Shown: positions 8,124 to 17,310, counted from the first letter of the stretch. The stretch: DNA of 64,000 nt from Verrucomicrobiota bacterium (GCA_018240065.1 JAFEGH010000007.1:372001-436000); one strand, 5' to 3'. A program made the numbers and translations. Notes: generated from the sequence alone by a model not told the origin.

Positions 8124-9563
8124 TCAAGCCTGGTTCTTCTGCAAGGCGATATTCCAGCTCTTGGTTTCAAGATATTCCCGTAACCCCTCTCTCCCCCCTT
8201 CTCGTCCGATGCCGCTCTGCTTATAGCCTCCCATCGGGACTTCATGGACATAGCCGCCGCAATCATTGATCCCTACAAATCCAGCCTCGAGGGCCTCGCC
8301 CACCCGATAGGCGCGGGAAAGATTTTGAGTGAACAGGTAGGCGGCAAGCCCATAGGGAACATCATTGGCGCGCAACACTGCCTCTTCCTCCGTAGTGAAT
8401 CGATAGAGTGGGACAACGGGTCCAAAAATCTCTTCATTGGCCAGGCGAGCCTTGTCCGAGATCTCCTCGACAAGTGAAATCGGGGCGAAAAATCCCTTTT
8501 TCTGTGTGGTGGGAATCTGGGTGATTTTGGCCCCGAGAGTTTTGGCGTCTTCCAATAACTCCCCTATTTTCTTTTGGGCCCTGGCAGTAATGAGCGGTCC
8601 CAGGTTCGCTCCCGGTTCAGTGCCCGGGGCCTGTTTCAATTTCTGCATCGCCGCCCAAATCCGCGTGCGGAATGCATCGTAAATGGAATCCTGCACGAAA
8701 ATCCGGTTGGCGCAAATGCACGATTCCCCTCCTACGCGAAGCAGTTTTATCGCGATCGTCTGCCGGACTGCCAGATCGAGATCTGCGTCCTCGAATACGA
8801 TGATCGGCGCGTTGCCGCCAAGTTCCATTCCCACGCGCAGAACCCTTTCGGCGGCCTGGGCCATCAGTTTTTTGCCGACAACCGTGCTCCCCGTGAAAGA
8901 GACCATTCGAATCGCAGGGTGGTCGAAAAACGCCTTGGAAATCTCCGCTGCGCGGCTTGTCGGCAATACGGAGAGCACCCCTTTGGGAAGGCCCGCTTCT
9001 CCCAAAATTCGGGCAAGATGAAGAGCTGTGAGAGGGGTTTCCGGAGCAGGCTTTAAAACGACGGGACATCCGGCGGCAAGTGCCGGGGCGCACTTTCTCG
9101 AAATCATGTTGGCCGGAAAATTCCACGGGACAATGGCCCCCACGACGCCGATGGGCTCCAATGTGGTGAAGAAGCGCCTTCCTGGCATGGGCGATGGGAT
9201 CGTCTCGCCATAGGAACGTCTCGCCTCTTCCGCAAACCAGCGCAAATACTCGGAAGAAAACAGCACCTCCTGTCTGGCCTCTTCCAAAGGCTTCCCGTTT
9301 TCGGAGGTGATGATCTCTGCGATTGCCGGGGCTTCTTCCTGCATTTTCCGGTAGGCCCTGAGCAAAACATCGGAGCGCTTCACCGGAGGCGTGTTTTTCC
9401 ATCCTTCAAAGCTTGCATGAGCCAAGTCGATGGCGCGCATCGCTTCCTGATATCCTGCATCGCTCACGGAGGCGATGACAGCTTCGGTCGCAGGATTGAT
9501 CACGTCGTATTGTGTGGGAAGAAGGATTTCTTCGCCTGCGAGAAAAAGGGGGAGTTTCCTCAT
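8124..9563 (-). CDS. gabD: Aldehyde dehydrogenase, succinate-semialdehyde dehydrogenase-like
   Basis: 479 residues, normal for the family. Catalytic Glu247 is in GMELGGNAP and catalytic Cys282 in GGESCICANR; the second Cys two residues on is typical of GabD-type succinate-semialdehyde dehydrogenases, where it acts as a redox switch. The N-terminus (INPATEAVIASV) and PWNFPANMISRKCAPALAAGCPVVLKPA also fit GabD. It oxidises an aldehyde to an acid with NAD(P)+, probably succinate semialdehyde to succinate feeding the TCA cycle. No partner gene for GABA or 2-oxoglutarate decarboxylation lies nearby, so the exact substrate is inferred. Confidence 0.85.
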   Translation of the reverse strand: MRKLPLFLAGEEILLPTQYDVINPATEAVIASVSDAGYQEAMRAIDLAHASFEGWKNTPPVKRSDVLLRAYRKMQEEAPAIAEIITSENGKPLEEARQEVLFSSEYLRWFAEEARRSYGETIPSPMPGRRFFTTLEPIGVVGAIVPWNFPANMISRKCAPALAAGCPVVLKPAPETPLTALHLARILGEAGLPKGVLSVLPTSRAAEISKAFFDHPAIRMVSFTGSTVVGKKLMAQAAERVLRVGMELGGNAPIIVFEDADLDLAVRQTIAIKLLRVGGESCICANRIFVQDSIYDAFRTRIWAAMQKLKQAPGTEPGANLGPLITARAQKKIGELLEDAKTLGAKITQIPTTQKKGFFAPISLVEEISDKARLANEEIFGPVVPLYRFTTEEEAVLRANDVPYGLAAYLFTQNLSRAYRVGEALEAGFVGINDCGGYVHEVPMGGYKQSGIGREGGREGLREYLETKSWNIALQKNQA

Positions 9564-9688
9564 TGCAGTCCTCTGATTTGGAGAAGATGTTTTTTAAATC
9601 AACGCTCTTTCTTTTCCAATCAAAAGTTAAAACGTCCGGGCAAACTTGAGAAAGTCGCCCGGGCGTCTCAAAGCGGCAATGACAGACA

Positions 9689-9859
9689 TTATTCTAGATA
9701 CTGTCGCCATGAGATTCCAGCCCAGATAGCAAGACACCTAATTTGAACAGCAGCCAAAAACGATGCCTCATTTCTTGCGTATCGAGTCGCAATTCCTCTC
9801 CACCTCTTCAGATTAATGCTAGGTTTTTTCCCATCTAGTGCGTAAAAGATCACCGTCAT
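9689..9859 (-). pseudogene. IS5-family transposase, C-terminal remnant
   Basis: Read on the minus strand from 9859 to a stop at 9689-9691, this gives 56 residues containing INLKRWRGIATRYARNEASF and LAAVQIRCLAIW. That is the characteristic C-terminal end of IS5-group DDE transposases (LKRWRGIATRYAKNTASFLAAVQIRCIAIW). Nothing of the catalytic DDE core remains upstream, so it is a decayed insertion sequence. It lies between the gabD-like gene and an AT-rich orphan gene, which marks this as a past insertion or recombination site. Confidence 0.75.
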
Positions 9860-10087
9860 TTTAACTACTTACGCGAACCAGAACAGAGGCCATAGAAGCC
9901 TCATTCTTAAATCAGCCATTTCACCCTTAATCTACTCATAACCAACACTCTTACAGCCTGTTAAGGGATGCTGCGGTCATAGAGCTTCCCTGACAGATCT
10001 TGCCAACACCGAAGAGGGGTGTTTTTGACCAAAGCCAGAGGGGGTCAATATGTTCCAGTATAATTCCGGATTCCAGACATATAATAT
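9860..10087. other. Gene-free flank of the IS remnant
   Basis: No coding pattern is seen on either strand. It probably contains decayed insertion-sequence DNA upstream of the transposase remnant. Base composition becomes AT-rich towards 10080, where the next gene's promoter begins. Confidence 0.4.
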
Positions 10088-10116
10088 TTGACATAAAACA
10101 AGTTTATTGATATAAT
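10088..10116 (+). promoter_or_regulatory. Perfect consensus sigma70-type promoter
   Basis: TTGACA at 10088-10093 and TATAAT at 10111-10116 are separated by exactly 17 bases. Both boxes match the consensus fully, which is rare in this window. The expected transcript start near 10123 gives a leader of about 24 bases, with GGAG just before the ATG at 10147. Confidence 0.85.
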
Positions 10117-10146
10117 TTTTAATTACCATTTGAATATGGAGATATA

Positions 10147-10995
10147 ATGGCGCAAATAACGAATAGCACGAGTAATGCTGTATCAGCAATTTATCAACAA
10201 ACACAGACTGTTATAAATACGGGGCGTTTAGAAAGCATATTCCAAAAAGGGATCTGTGGGTCGTTAGCCCTTCGAAATGATGGACAAGAGCATCAGGCCG
10301 GATTTGATGAAGGGGAAAGTTTCGTTGCTTATATGAATTGCGTCACTAAACCTGAAAAATTGCATCAAGCTGTCTTTGATCCCGCCGATGGAATTTATCA
10401 CATTTCTATCGAATATAAGGGTGATGATGAACTTGTTCAAAAGCTGAGCGACAAAGAAAAGGTTAAAGAAAAATTTAATGAGTTAACCCAACAGATTCCT
10501 AATGAAATGCTCGAACTCTATGAAGACAGTTTAAAAAGTGAGGCGTTTGTTTCAGCCTTAAATGAGAATGATTCTTTTCTAAAAACTCTTTCTGATAGAT
10601 GTTGTAAAGCGGCAGTCTTTGTCATAGATGGCATTAAATTAACTGATAATGAAGAACATGTCTTATCTAAAACTACGGATGGTTTTTTCTTCATTAAAAG
10701 AGAAAAAATCGATCCGACAAAAATTAAGCATGTCTTGCTAAGCCAGAAATTTAACACTGATGAAATCAGACAAATCCAAGAAAAGAATCCAAGTGTTAAA
10801 TTTCATTTTGTTGCCCATTCAGTCCAAGACAATATTCCCTTCTCTTACAATGAACAGGAGGGGATCTTCACAAGAAATAGACAGATGAAAGTCAATATCG
10901 GTGCTCCAGATTTTTTACCCGAACTGAGTGCGATTTTTACGAATCACTTCGCAACGAACCAAAAACCGATGTTTATTCATACGACACGTTTATGA
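10147..10995 (+). CDS. Hypothetical protein, AT-rich orphan gene
   Basis: 282 residues that I cannot match to a known family. It is soluble-looking, without signal peptide or membrane segment. The first 25 residues (MAQITNSTSNAVSAIYQQTQTVI) are rich in Ser/Thr/Asn/Gln, which would suit a type III secretion signal. The rest is a mixed alpha/beta sequence with KVKEKFNELTQQIPNEMLELYEDSLKSEA helical stretches. Base composition is clearly more AT-rich than its neighbours. It is flanked by an IS remnant, carries a perfect consensus promoter and its own terminator. Together these suggest recent acquisition and a strongly expressed, possibly secreted product (inference). Confidence 0.72.
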   Translation: MAQITNSTSNAVSAIYQQTQTVINTGRLESIFQKGICGSLALRNDGQEHQAGFDEGESFVAYMNCVTKPEKLHQAVFDPADGIYHISIEYKGDDELVQKLSDKEKVKEKFNELTQQIPNEMLELYEDSLKSEAFVSALNENDSFLKTLSDRCCKAAVFVIDGIKLTDNEEHVLSKTTDGFFFIKREKIDPTKIKHVLLSQKFNTDEIRQIQEKNPSVKFHFVAHSVQDNIPFSYNEQEGIFTRNRQMKVNIGAPDFLPELSAIFTNHFATNQKPMFIHTTRL

Positions 10996-11026
10996 GCGAT
11001 CTGCGAACCCATTAAATTATTTCTTG

Positions 11027-11054
11027 GGCAGGGAAAAAATCGCTGCCTTTTTTT
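11027..11054 (+). terminator. Terminator of the orphan gene
   Basis: GGCAG (11027-11031) pairs with CTGCC (11043-11047) and is followed by seven T. It lies 31 bp after the stop codon at 10995. Confidence 0.8.
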
Positions 11055-11356
11055 ATGTGCGCCCGGCACGGGCGCGATTCTAGAGAGTGCCATCCATGTT
11101 GCCAACAGTTATCCCGCGCTATACCTCCCCACAGTCCTCGCCTTCCGGGTAGGTGAGGTTCTAGTAAAGCTCAAGTTCTATCAGATATATCGTGCCTTCT
11201 ATGCGTTCCCATATGCTTGCTCCATTTCCAAGGTACAAGTATAACTCATTTAAATATTTTTCATCTCATGACGACACTATCAAGTGCTCTGAATGAAAAG
11301 TCTTGCGGTTTGGGCTTTGACACAGCCGAAATAGCAAGAACTTTTGATTCCCAGTA
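11055..11356. other. Gene-free region with a GC hairpin
   Basis: About 300 bp without a gene. A perfect hairpin GCGCCC (11059-11064) / GGGCGC (11070-11075) follows the terminator. Fragments of plus-strand frames at about 11180-11358 look protein-like but are interrupted by stops and a frame change, so they are at most a decayed gene. Confidence 0.4.
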
Positions 11357-13249
11357 CTAGTGATGTCCGGCGGTTACTTTTTTGACCTTTTGGACAGCCA
11401 GGCGGACACCTCTGGTGTGGGCTCCTTTGACAGGCACATCGCTAAGGGAAAAGACCATGTTTTTCGGTTTCTCGCCACCCTTCGATGCAAATTGGAGTTC
11501 CACCATCGCGTCCGGCCTTGTAGAGATGTGCTGAAGCTCATCTTTCTCATCCACATAGCGGTAGATCTTGTCCAGAATGAACTTTTCGACGATGAACCGC
11601 TTGGCCCAGACCTGAGAGGTCTCTTTGTTCTTATAGACGACGTTCATGACTGTCTTCTTATCGGCGACGCCGACCCATGCGATCTTTTCAAAATACTGCT
11701 TCTCGGGGATGTTCGTGGCTTTGTAGGTGCCGTCTTTGAAGAAAATGACCAGCTTGTCGAAATTGGTGCAGGTCAGCTGGATGGACCCGGAGACCTTGGT
11801 CCCGACGAATCCTGACGCAGGATCAAAGCCCACTTTAATGTCTTTGGTCTCGATCGCGCGGCGGTCGATCTCCTCGATCGCCTTGATCCTCGTTCTTCTA
11901 GGATAGGAGGGTCCGTATTTGAGGATGAGCGCCCTAAGATGGGCGATCGCGAATTTTTTGACGTTCCGAAGGTTCTTTTCCACTTCGCTCATCGTCTCTT
12001 TAAGAAGCGAGATCTCCTCCTGGTTCTTATTGATGTCAAACTGGGAGATGCGCCGGATGGGAATCTGTAGAAGTCTTTCCCGGTCTTCGTGTGTAGGATC
12101 GCGGAGAAGCTTTCTTCTATAAGGCTTGAGAGAAGCATCCAGTGTCTCGTGAATCCCTTCCAGGGTTTTGACCGTCTCGATTTTCTTATAGAGCCGATTT
12201 TCAATAAAAATGCGCTCTAAGGTCTTGTAGAATATCTTTTCCTCGAGCCGCCCTTTTTCGATCTGAAGTTCCATTTTAAGGAACTCCACAACCTTCGCGG
12301 CATTGTAAGCGAGGATCTCATTGACGTCGGTCTCCCAGGGCAGACCTTCTTTGATCACGATAATTTGGGAGTTCAGGGAAACTTCGCATTCCGTGAATCC
12401 ATAGAGGGCGTCGAGCATCTCTTCCGCATACTGTCCTCTGGGCAGCTTAATCTCGATTTCGATCTCTTCTGCTGTATAATCGTTGATCGCTTCAATCTTG
12501 ATTTTGCCTTTTTTGGCTGCCTCATCAATCGAACGGATCAGGCTTTCGGTCGTCGTCCCGTAACAGATCTCCCGGATCACAAGTGTTTTGGGATCTTTAA
12601 CATCGATTTTTGCCCGCAGTTTGATCTTGCCTCTACCCTTATCATACTCGCTTTTGTCCATGATCCCCCCTGTCGGGAAATCAGGGAAGACTTTGAAGTT
12701 CCTTCCTTCCAGGAAGGCAATCTCGGCCTCGAGAAGTTCGGTAAAATTGTGGGGCAGGATGCGGGTCGACATGCCGACTGCAATCCCATCCGCTCCCTGC
12801 ATCAGCAAAAGAGGGATTTTGGCAGGGAGGGTGACAGGTTCGAAATTCCGGCCATCGTACGAGGGAATTTTTTCCGTGATATCGGGATTGAAAAGAGTCT
12901 CCCGGGCAAGAGGCGAAAGGCGCGTTTCGATATAGCGTGCCGCAGCGGAAGGGTCTCCCGTAAAGATGTTCCCGAAATTCCCCTGTCTGTCCAGCAAATA
13001 GCCTTTGTTGGCCAAAGTGACGAGGGCCTCGTAGATCGGGGCATCGCCGTGCGGATGCAGCTGCATCGCCTGGCCGACGACGTTGGCGACTTTATGGAGC
13101 TTATCGTCGTTTTGTCTCCATAATGTCTCGAGAATGCGCCTTTGCACAGGTTTTAATCCGTCGATCACATGCGGGATGGCCCGGTCGAGAATGACATAGG
13201 AGGCGTATTTGATGAAGTGATCCTTCATCTGGTGCTTAAGATCATCCAT
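11357..13249 (-). CDS. parC: DNA topoisomerase IV/gyrase-type subunit A (chlamydial GyrA_2/ParC)
   Basis: 630 residues. The N-terminal breakage-reunion domain contains RAIPHVIDGLKPVQRRIL, the QLHPHGDA winged-helix segment (about 63-70) and the catalytic Tyr106 in AARYIETRLS, which forms the 5'-phosphotyrosine link. The body extends through the tower and coiled coil (about 330-460). The C-terminal part is shorter than in E. coli GyrA or ParC, as in the second topoisomerase A of chlamydiae (from memory CT660). It works with the ParE-type subunit encoded just upstream (8-bp overlap) to decatenate or relax DNA. The operon order B then A is usual. Confidence 0.92.
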   Translation of the reverse strand: MDDLKHQMKDHFIKYASYVILDRAIPHVIDGLKPVQRRILETLWRQNDDKLHKVANVVGQAMQLHPHGDAPIYEALVTLANKGYLLDRQGNFGNIFTGDPSAAARYIETRLSPLARETLFNPDITEKIPSYDGRNFEPVTLPAKIPLLLMQGADGIAVGMSTRILPHNFTELLEAEIAFLEGRNFKVFPDFPTGGIMDKSEYDKGRGKIKLRAKIDVKDPKTLVIREICYGTTTESLIRSIDEAAKKGKIKIEAINDYTAEEIEIEIKLPRGQYAEEMLDALYGFTECEVSLNSQIIVIKEGLPWETDVNEILAYNAAKVVEFLKMELQIEKGRLEEKIFYKTLERIFIENRLYKKIETVKTLEGIHETLDASLKPYRRKLLRDPTHEDRERLLQIPIRRISQFDINKNQEEISLLKETMSEVEKNLRNVKKFAIAHLRALILKYGPSYPRRTRIKAIEEIDRRAIETKDIKVGFDPASGFVGTKVSGSIQLTCTNFDKLVIFFKDGTYKATNIPEKQYFEKIAWVGVADKKTVMNVVYKNKETSQVWAKRFIVEKFILDKIYRYVDEKDELQHISTRPDAMVELQFASKGGEKPKNMVFSLSDVPVKGAHTRGVRLAVQKVKKVTAGHH

Positions 13250-15050
13250 AATCGTTCTCTAGATTTTCCATGATGAAGGATTTTCGAGCGGGCGTGTTTT
13301 TGCCCATGTAAAATTCAAGGGTGGGCCTGATGTCGGAAAGATTTTGGATCATCACGGGAAGCAGGCGGATATCTTTTGCGATGAATTGTTTAAACTCATT
13401 GGGAGAGATCTCTCCAAGCCCCTTAAAGCGGGTAATCTCCACTCCTTTCTTGAGTTCGGCAGCCGCCTTTTCCTTCTCCTCTTCCGAATAGCAGTAGATC
13501 GTCTTTTCCTTATTTCTCACTTTGAACAGAGGCGTCTCGAGAATAAAAAGATGGCCGTTCATCACCAGTCCTTCAAAATAGGTCAAAAAGAAGGTAATCA
13601 GCAGGTTGCGTATATGCATCCCGTCGACGTCCGCATCTGTGGCCAGGATCACTTTATTGTAACGGAGATTGGACAGGTCGTCTTCGATATTGAGCGCGGA
13701 CATCAGGTTGTACATCTCTTCATTCTTATAGAGCTGGTCAAGCTTCATCCCATGGACATTCAGCGGTTTTCCGCGCAGAGAAAAGACCGCCTGCGTAAGC
13801 GGGTCTCTTGTCATGACCAGGGATCCTGAGGCCGATTCCCCTTCCGTGAGAAAGATCATCGAATTGACTCCCTCAAGGGACCCATCTCCAAAATGGAATT
13901 TGCAGTCGCGCAGCTTCGGTATCTTGAACGAGATTTTTTTCTGCTTCTCCTTGGCTTCTTTTTTGACAGCGGCTAATTCCTTCCTGAGTTTTTCGTTGAA
14001 GACGATCCTCTCGAGGATTTTCTTGCCTGTCTCCTCTTGCTTATAGAGCAGATTTTGGACGGCGTCCTTGACCTCTTGGACAATCGGAGCGCGAATCTCG
14101 TTATTCGAGAGTTTGTTCTTCGTTTGGGATTCGAAGACGGGGTCCTTGACCTTGACGAGGATAGTTCCGACGATTCCCTCGCGGACGTCGACGCCCTGGA
14201 AGTTCTTCTTGGCGTACTCATTGACCCCCTTCAGGATCCCCTCGCGGAATGCAGACAGATGAGTTCCCCCGTCTTGCGTATACTGTCCATTGACGAAAGA
14301 AAAGTAGGTCTCCCCATAACTTGAGGCGTGGAGGAAAGCGAACTCAACATGCTTTCCTCTGTAATGCAGCGGCTCATAGAGGCGGTCCTCTTTGACCTCT
14401 GCATTGAGGAGGTCCAAAAGCCCATGCTCGGAACGGATCTGTTCATCATTGAAAACAAGAGTAAGCCCGGTGTTGAGATAGGCGTAATGCCAGAGTCGTT
14501 TGATGATCAACTCTTTGTGAAAGGAAAACTTCTTAAAAATTTCAGGATCAGGGGTAAACTCGACCCAAGTCCCATCTTTTTCCGCCGTCTTTCCTTTCTT
14601 CTTGTCTTTGAGAACCCCTTTGGAAAACCGGGCTTCGACAAACTCCCCTTCGCGCACGCTTTTTACCACAAAATGAGAGGAAAGCGCATTGACAGCCTTT
14701 GTTCCGACCCCGTTCAATCCGACTGAGAATTGAAAAACATCGTCATTGTACTTGGCGCCCGTGTTGATTTGACTGACGCACTCAATGACCTTGCCAAGCG
14801 GGATCCCCCGCCCCCAGTCCCTGACTGAGACAGTCGACGTTTTTTCATTCAGTTCGATGACAATTTTTGTGCCGTTGCCCATGATGAACTCATCGACAGC
14901 GTTGTCGATGACTTCCTTGAGCATGACATAAATTCCATCGTCCGGGTGGGATCCATCGCCCAAACGACCAATGTACATCCCCGACCGCAGCCTGATGTGG
15001 GCAAGCGCGTCCAGGGTCTGAACGGTACTTTCATCATATTTTTTAGCCAT
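13242..15050 (-). CDS. parE: DNA topoisomerase IV/gyrase-type subunit B (chlamydial GyrB_2/ParE)
   Basis: 602 residues. The GHKL ATPase is at the N-terminus: IDNAVDEF (Mg-binding motif), DWGRGIP and QFSVGLNGVGTKAVNALS (ATP lid). The Toprim domain carries LTEGESASGS and ATDADVDGMHIRNLLITFF, with the metal-binding Glu and DxD-type acidic residues intact. It lacks the long insert of E. coli GyrB, which suits ParE/GyrB_2. It supplies ATP-driven strand passage to the A subunit, whose gene overlaps its end by 8 bp. From memory the C. trachomatis equivalent is CT661. First gene of the two-gene operon. Confidence 0.93.
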   Translation of the reverse strand: MAKKYDESTVQTLDALAHIRLRSGMYIGRLGDGSHPDDGIYVMLKEVIDNAVDEFIMGNGTKIVIELNEKTSTVSVRDWGRGIPLGKVIECVSQINTGAKYNDDVFQFSVGLNGVGTKAVNALSSHFVVKSVREGEFVEARFSKGVLKDKKKGKTAEKDGTWVEFTPDPEIFKKFSFHKELIIKRLWHYAYLNTGLTLVFNDEQIRSEHGLLDLLNAEVKEDRLYEPLHYRGKHVEFAFLHASSYGETYFSFVNGQYTQDGGTHLSAFREGILKGVNEYAKKNFQGVDVREGIVGTILVKVKDPVFESQTKNKLSNNEIRAPIVQEVKDAVQNLLYKQEETGKKILERIVFNEKLRKELAAVKKEAKEKQKKISFKIPKLRDCKFHFGDGSLEGVNSMIFLTEGESASGSLVMTRDPLTQAVFSLRGKPLNVHGMKLDQLYKNEEMYNLMSALNIEDDLSNLRYNKVILATDADVDGMHIRNLLITFFLTYFEGLVMNGHLFILETPLFKVRNKEKTIYCYSEEEKEKAAAELKKGVEITRFKGLGEISPNEFKQFIAKDIRLLPVMIQNLSDIRPTLEFYMGKNTPARKSFIMENLENDYG

Positions 15051-15360
15051 ATCCTATCTTCATAGCACGTTTCGATTTTTTTTGGCTTGTTCCGTGATAG
15101 CTGTCAGCAAATTAGATCGGGGGCCAGCCGCTCCTCAAATCCCGTGATCTGACAATTAACCGATTCCCAATTAAAAGCTTAAGAGGCCACTGGCAAACAC
15201 AGCTCAAATGCCGAAATCTTTTAGATACGCTCCCCGGCAATCAATATTTAATTGCCACATTTGCAACCTCGAACCATAATTACCAGCCTCAAATGTTAGG
15301 CATCGTCAATAGGCCTATGCGAAATGAGCTAGAACAAAAATCAACATCTTAGGACATTGC
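15051..15360. other. Divergent promoter region between parE and a porin-like gene
   Basis: 310 bp with no coding pattern. Promoters for parE (minus) and the outer membrane protein gene (plus) must lie here, but I see no convincing -35/-10 pair. A 6-bp inverted repeat GGCAAT/ATTGCC occurs near 15235-15260. Confidence 0.35.
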
Positions 15361-16452
15361 ATGAAATACCTGTCATCTTTGATCGCATGCTCTCTTTTCA
15401 CAAGTCTTTCGGCATCAGCCTCCACGCCTAAGGAAAAGAAAGGATGTTCACCTTTGATTCCTAAATGCCGCTCCGTCATGGTCGAGCTTTATGGCGAATG
15501 CCTGTTCCTTCAGCCCAATGGGAGCGACCTTTACTACGCAGCGGAAGCCATCCCTTTGGACCCATCGATCACAATCCCGGCAATCTCTCCAAACTGGAAA
15601 ATCTTCGAAATCGATCCCGACTACCGATTTGGATTTGAAATCGGAGCCAAGGCCCTGTTCACGAACCCTCACCTCTATCTGGAAGCGAATTGGGAGCGTC
15701 TGCATTCCCATGATTCCGCTTCCAAGGAAGTCCCTCTTTCTACAGACATGATTGGGCCGCTGTTTGATATCGGACCCAATTCTGCCGTCTATTTAAATGC
15801 AAAAGGGAAGGCCACCTTTCATTTTGATGCTGTCAACCTGGTTTTTGGAAAGCAGTGCTGCTTCTTCAAAAACCTCTACACGAACTTTTTCGCGGGGGCA
15901 AGCTTCGCTCGCATTAGACAAAGCCTTCAATCGAAATATTCCAATACATCCAGCTCTACTTCCAGGATCGTTGAGACCCACTCTACATTTACAGGCGCCG
16001 GCCCTGTATTCGGACTGGATTTTGATTATCGTATCGCGGGCCGTTTCTTTTTTACCGGCAGCACTTCAGCAGGTCTAATCATGGGTGAGCTGGAAAATCG
16101 CACGACCTACAAGTCATTTGCCCCATTTCTTGCCCAAAACAACATCCCAGAGCCAAACAAGCAATCGACCTCTGTACCCGACAGATCTCAGCTGATTCCA
16201 AGTTTTGAAGAAAAGCTCGGTTTTGCCTATGAAGCACTATTCAAATGCTGGAAATTCACAATCGCAGCCGGATACCAGGCGCAAATCTACCTCGATGCCG
16301 TTCAAACCATCGATATGACGGCTCCACAGGTGCTCCCCTCGCTCAACCCAGGACCTACAGTCAATTCCGGTGTTTATGCGGTAGGCTTTGAAAGAACGCT
16401 AAGCAATTTCATTCTCACCGGCCCCTATGCGACTTTAGCATTCGATTTTTAA
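15361..16452 (+). CDS. Outer membrane beta-barrel protein, Lpg1974/MOMP-like porin family
   Basis: 363 residues. A signal peptide (MKYLSSLIACSLFTSLSASA, about 1-20) is followed by a Cys-containing N-terminal region (GCSPLIPKC) and many alternating strands ending in aromatic residues (FGFEIGAKALF, HLYLEANWERL, HFDAVNLVFGKQCCFFKNLY). The protein ends in Phe (YATLAFDF), the usual signature for outer-membrane insertion by BamA. It resembles the Lpg1974-type pore-forming family that is expanded in chlamydia-like bacteria in place of MOMP. The Cys residues could be oxidised in the extracellular stage. Single gene with a strong terminator. Confidence 0.75.
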   Translation: MKYLSSLIACSLFTSLSASASTPKEKKGCSPLIPKCRSVMVELYGECLFLQPNGSDLYYAAEAIPLDPSITIPAISPNWKIFEIDPDYRFGFEIGAKALFTNPHLYLEANWERLHSHDSASKEVPLSTDMIGPLFDIGPNSAVYLNAKGKATFHFDAVNLVFGKQCCFFKNLYTNFFAGASFARIRQSLQSKYSNTSSSTSRIVETHSTFTGAGPVFGLDFDYRIAGRFFFTGSTSAGLIMGELENRTTYKSFAPFLAQNNIPEPNKQSTSVPDRSQLIPSFEEKLGFAYEALFKCWKFTIAAGYQAQIYLDAVQTIDMTAPQVLPSLNPGPTVNSGVYAVGFERTLSNFILTGPYATLAFDF

Positions 16453-16462
16453 TGTTCCGCCT

Positions 16463-16491
16463 GGGGAGAGGGTCCCCCCTCTCCTCTTTTT
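16463..16491 (+). terminator. Terminator of the porin-like gene
   Basis: GGAGAGGG (16465-16472) pairs perfectly with CCCTCTCC (16477-16484) around a 4-base loop and is followed by TCTTTTT. Confidence 0.88.
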
Positions 16492-16568
16492 GAATCAAAA
16501 AAATAGTGAAATTTGCCGCAAAAGAGCTACACTCTTTTCTTCAACCCGTTCTTTCTAGAGGCAAACTT

Positions 16569-17285
16569 ATGTTCTCAAGAATTCGATCTCTCTCATTAAT
16601 CTCTTTCTTACTGCTGGCCATTTGCTTCAAAACAGCGCCCCTTTGCTGCGCGGCCCCCCCCCATCCTGAAAGCCAAATTATCATTCTGGAAAACTTCATT
16701 TCCCCCGAAGCCGCCCGCGCCCTGATCCAGTTTTATGATGCAGAGAAAAGAAACCTCAACAACTCATCCGATAATGAGCTTGCGCTCTCCTCGATCTATA
16801 ACTCTTACATTCGCAATATTATCTCTGAGATTTCAAGCCGCGTCCTCCAAGTGATGAGGCAAAACTACCCGCTCATGGGCAAGAACTATCATGTCGACCA
16901 TGGGGGGCTTTATTCACGCATTGTCGGAAATTACTGCCCCTACCATGCCGACAATATCTCTTTCGATTGTCCGATCCATGGAAGAAATCAAGGTCAGCTC
17001 AGGACGACGTGCAATGGGCAGTGTCCGGGTGCAAGATTCGTCCCGAACCATACCTGGTGGAGAGAATACACAGCTCTGATCTATTTAAATGAGGGTTTTG
17101 AGGGAGGAGAGATCGCGTTTGAGGACGGGCCTTTCAACAGGATCTACAAAAAAGTCGTTCCGATCCGTGCCAACATGTTAGTCCTAGCCCCCAATGGCAG
17201 CAATTTTTATCACGAAGTATTCCCCATTCGGAGCGGCAAGCGCTATTCCTTGCATTTGTGGTATACGAGCGATCCGAATCACTGA
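16569..17285 (+). CDS. Exported 2OG-Fe(II) oxygenase, prolyl 4-hydroxylase-like
   Basis: 238 residues from the ATG at 16569 (AGAGG upstream); a GTG at 16506 is in frame but less likely. A strong signal peptide (MFSRIRSLSLISFLLLAICF) ends near CCA-AP at 26-29. The double-stranded beta-helix keeps the iron triad His126-x-Asp128 (PYHADN) and His215 (FYHEVFP), with Arg225 for 2-oxoglutarate. The EITAL-like strand REYTALIYLNEGFEGGEIAFEDG is typical of prolyl 4-hydroxylases. These enzymes hydroxylate proline in proteins using O2 and 2-oxoglutarate. Export suggests a target outside the bacterial cytosol. A Cys-rich insert (DCPIHGR...CNGQC, 133-152) is unusual and may bind metal. A second such enzyme lies at 20302-21012. 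Confidence 0.82.
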   Translation: MFSRIRSLSLISFLLLAICFKTAPLCCAAPPHPESQIIILENFISPEAARALIQFYDAEKRNLNNSSDNELALSSIYNSYIRNIISEISSRVLQVMRQNYPLMGKNYHVDHGGLYSRIVGNYCPYHADNISFDCPIHGRNQGQLRTTCNGQCPGARFVPNHTWWREYTALIYLNEGFEGGEIAFEDGPFNRIYKKVVPIRANMLVLAPNGSNFYHEVFPIRSGKRYSLHLWYTSDPNH

Positions 17286-17310
17286 TTGGGGCGATGAAAC
17301 TGGGTGCGGC

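Noticed and set aside
8617-9402. A 261-codon open frame in another frame of the aldehyde dehydrogenase gene
   Set aside because: Very Arg/Gly-rich, typical of a GC-rich shadow frame; catalytic motifs belong to the other frame.
9632-9664. Imperfect GC hairpin GTCCGGGC/GCCCGGGC as a terminator
   Set aside because: Loop is 16 bases or more, one pair is a wobble, and no T-run follows on either strand.
11059-11098. Possible third copy of the two-hairpin repeat (GC hairpin, GATTCT, then GCCATCC)
   Set aside because: The first hairpin does not match and the second stem is not formed; only short words are shared.
11180-11358. Possible frameshifted end of a histidine acid phosphatase (SHDDT then SSALN in another frame)
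   Set aside because: The match is a few residues long and needs a frame change; it could be chance.
12365-13123. A 252-codon open frame opposite parC
   Set aside because: Shadow of the conserved breakage-reunion domain; no start signals and no recognisable motif.
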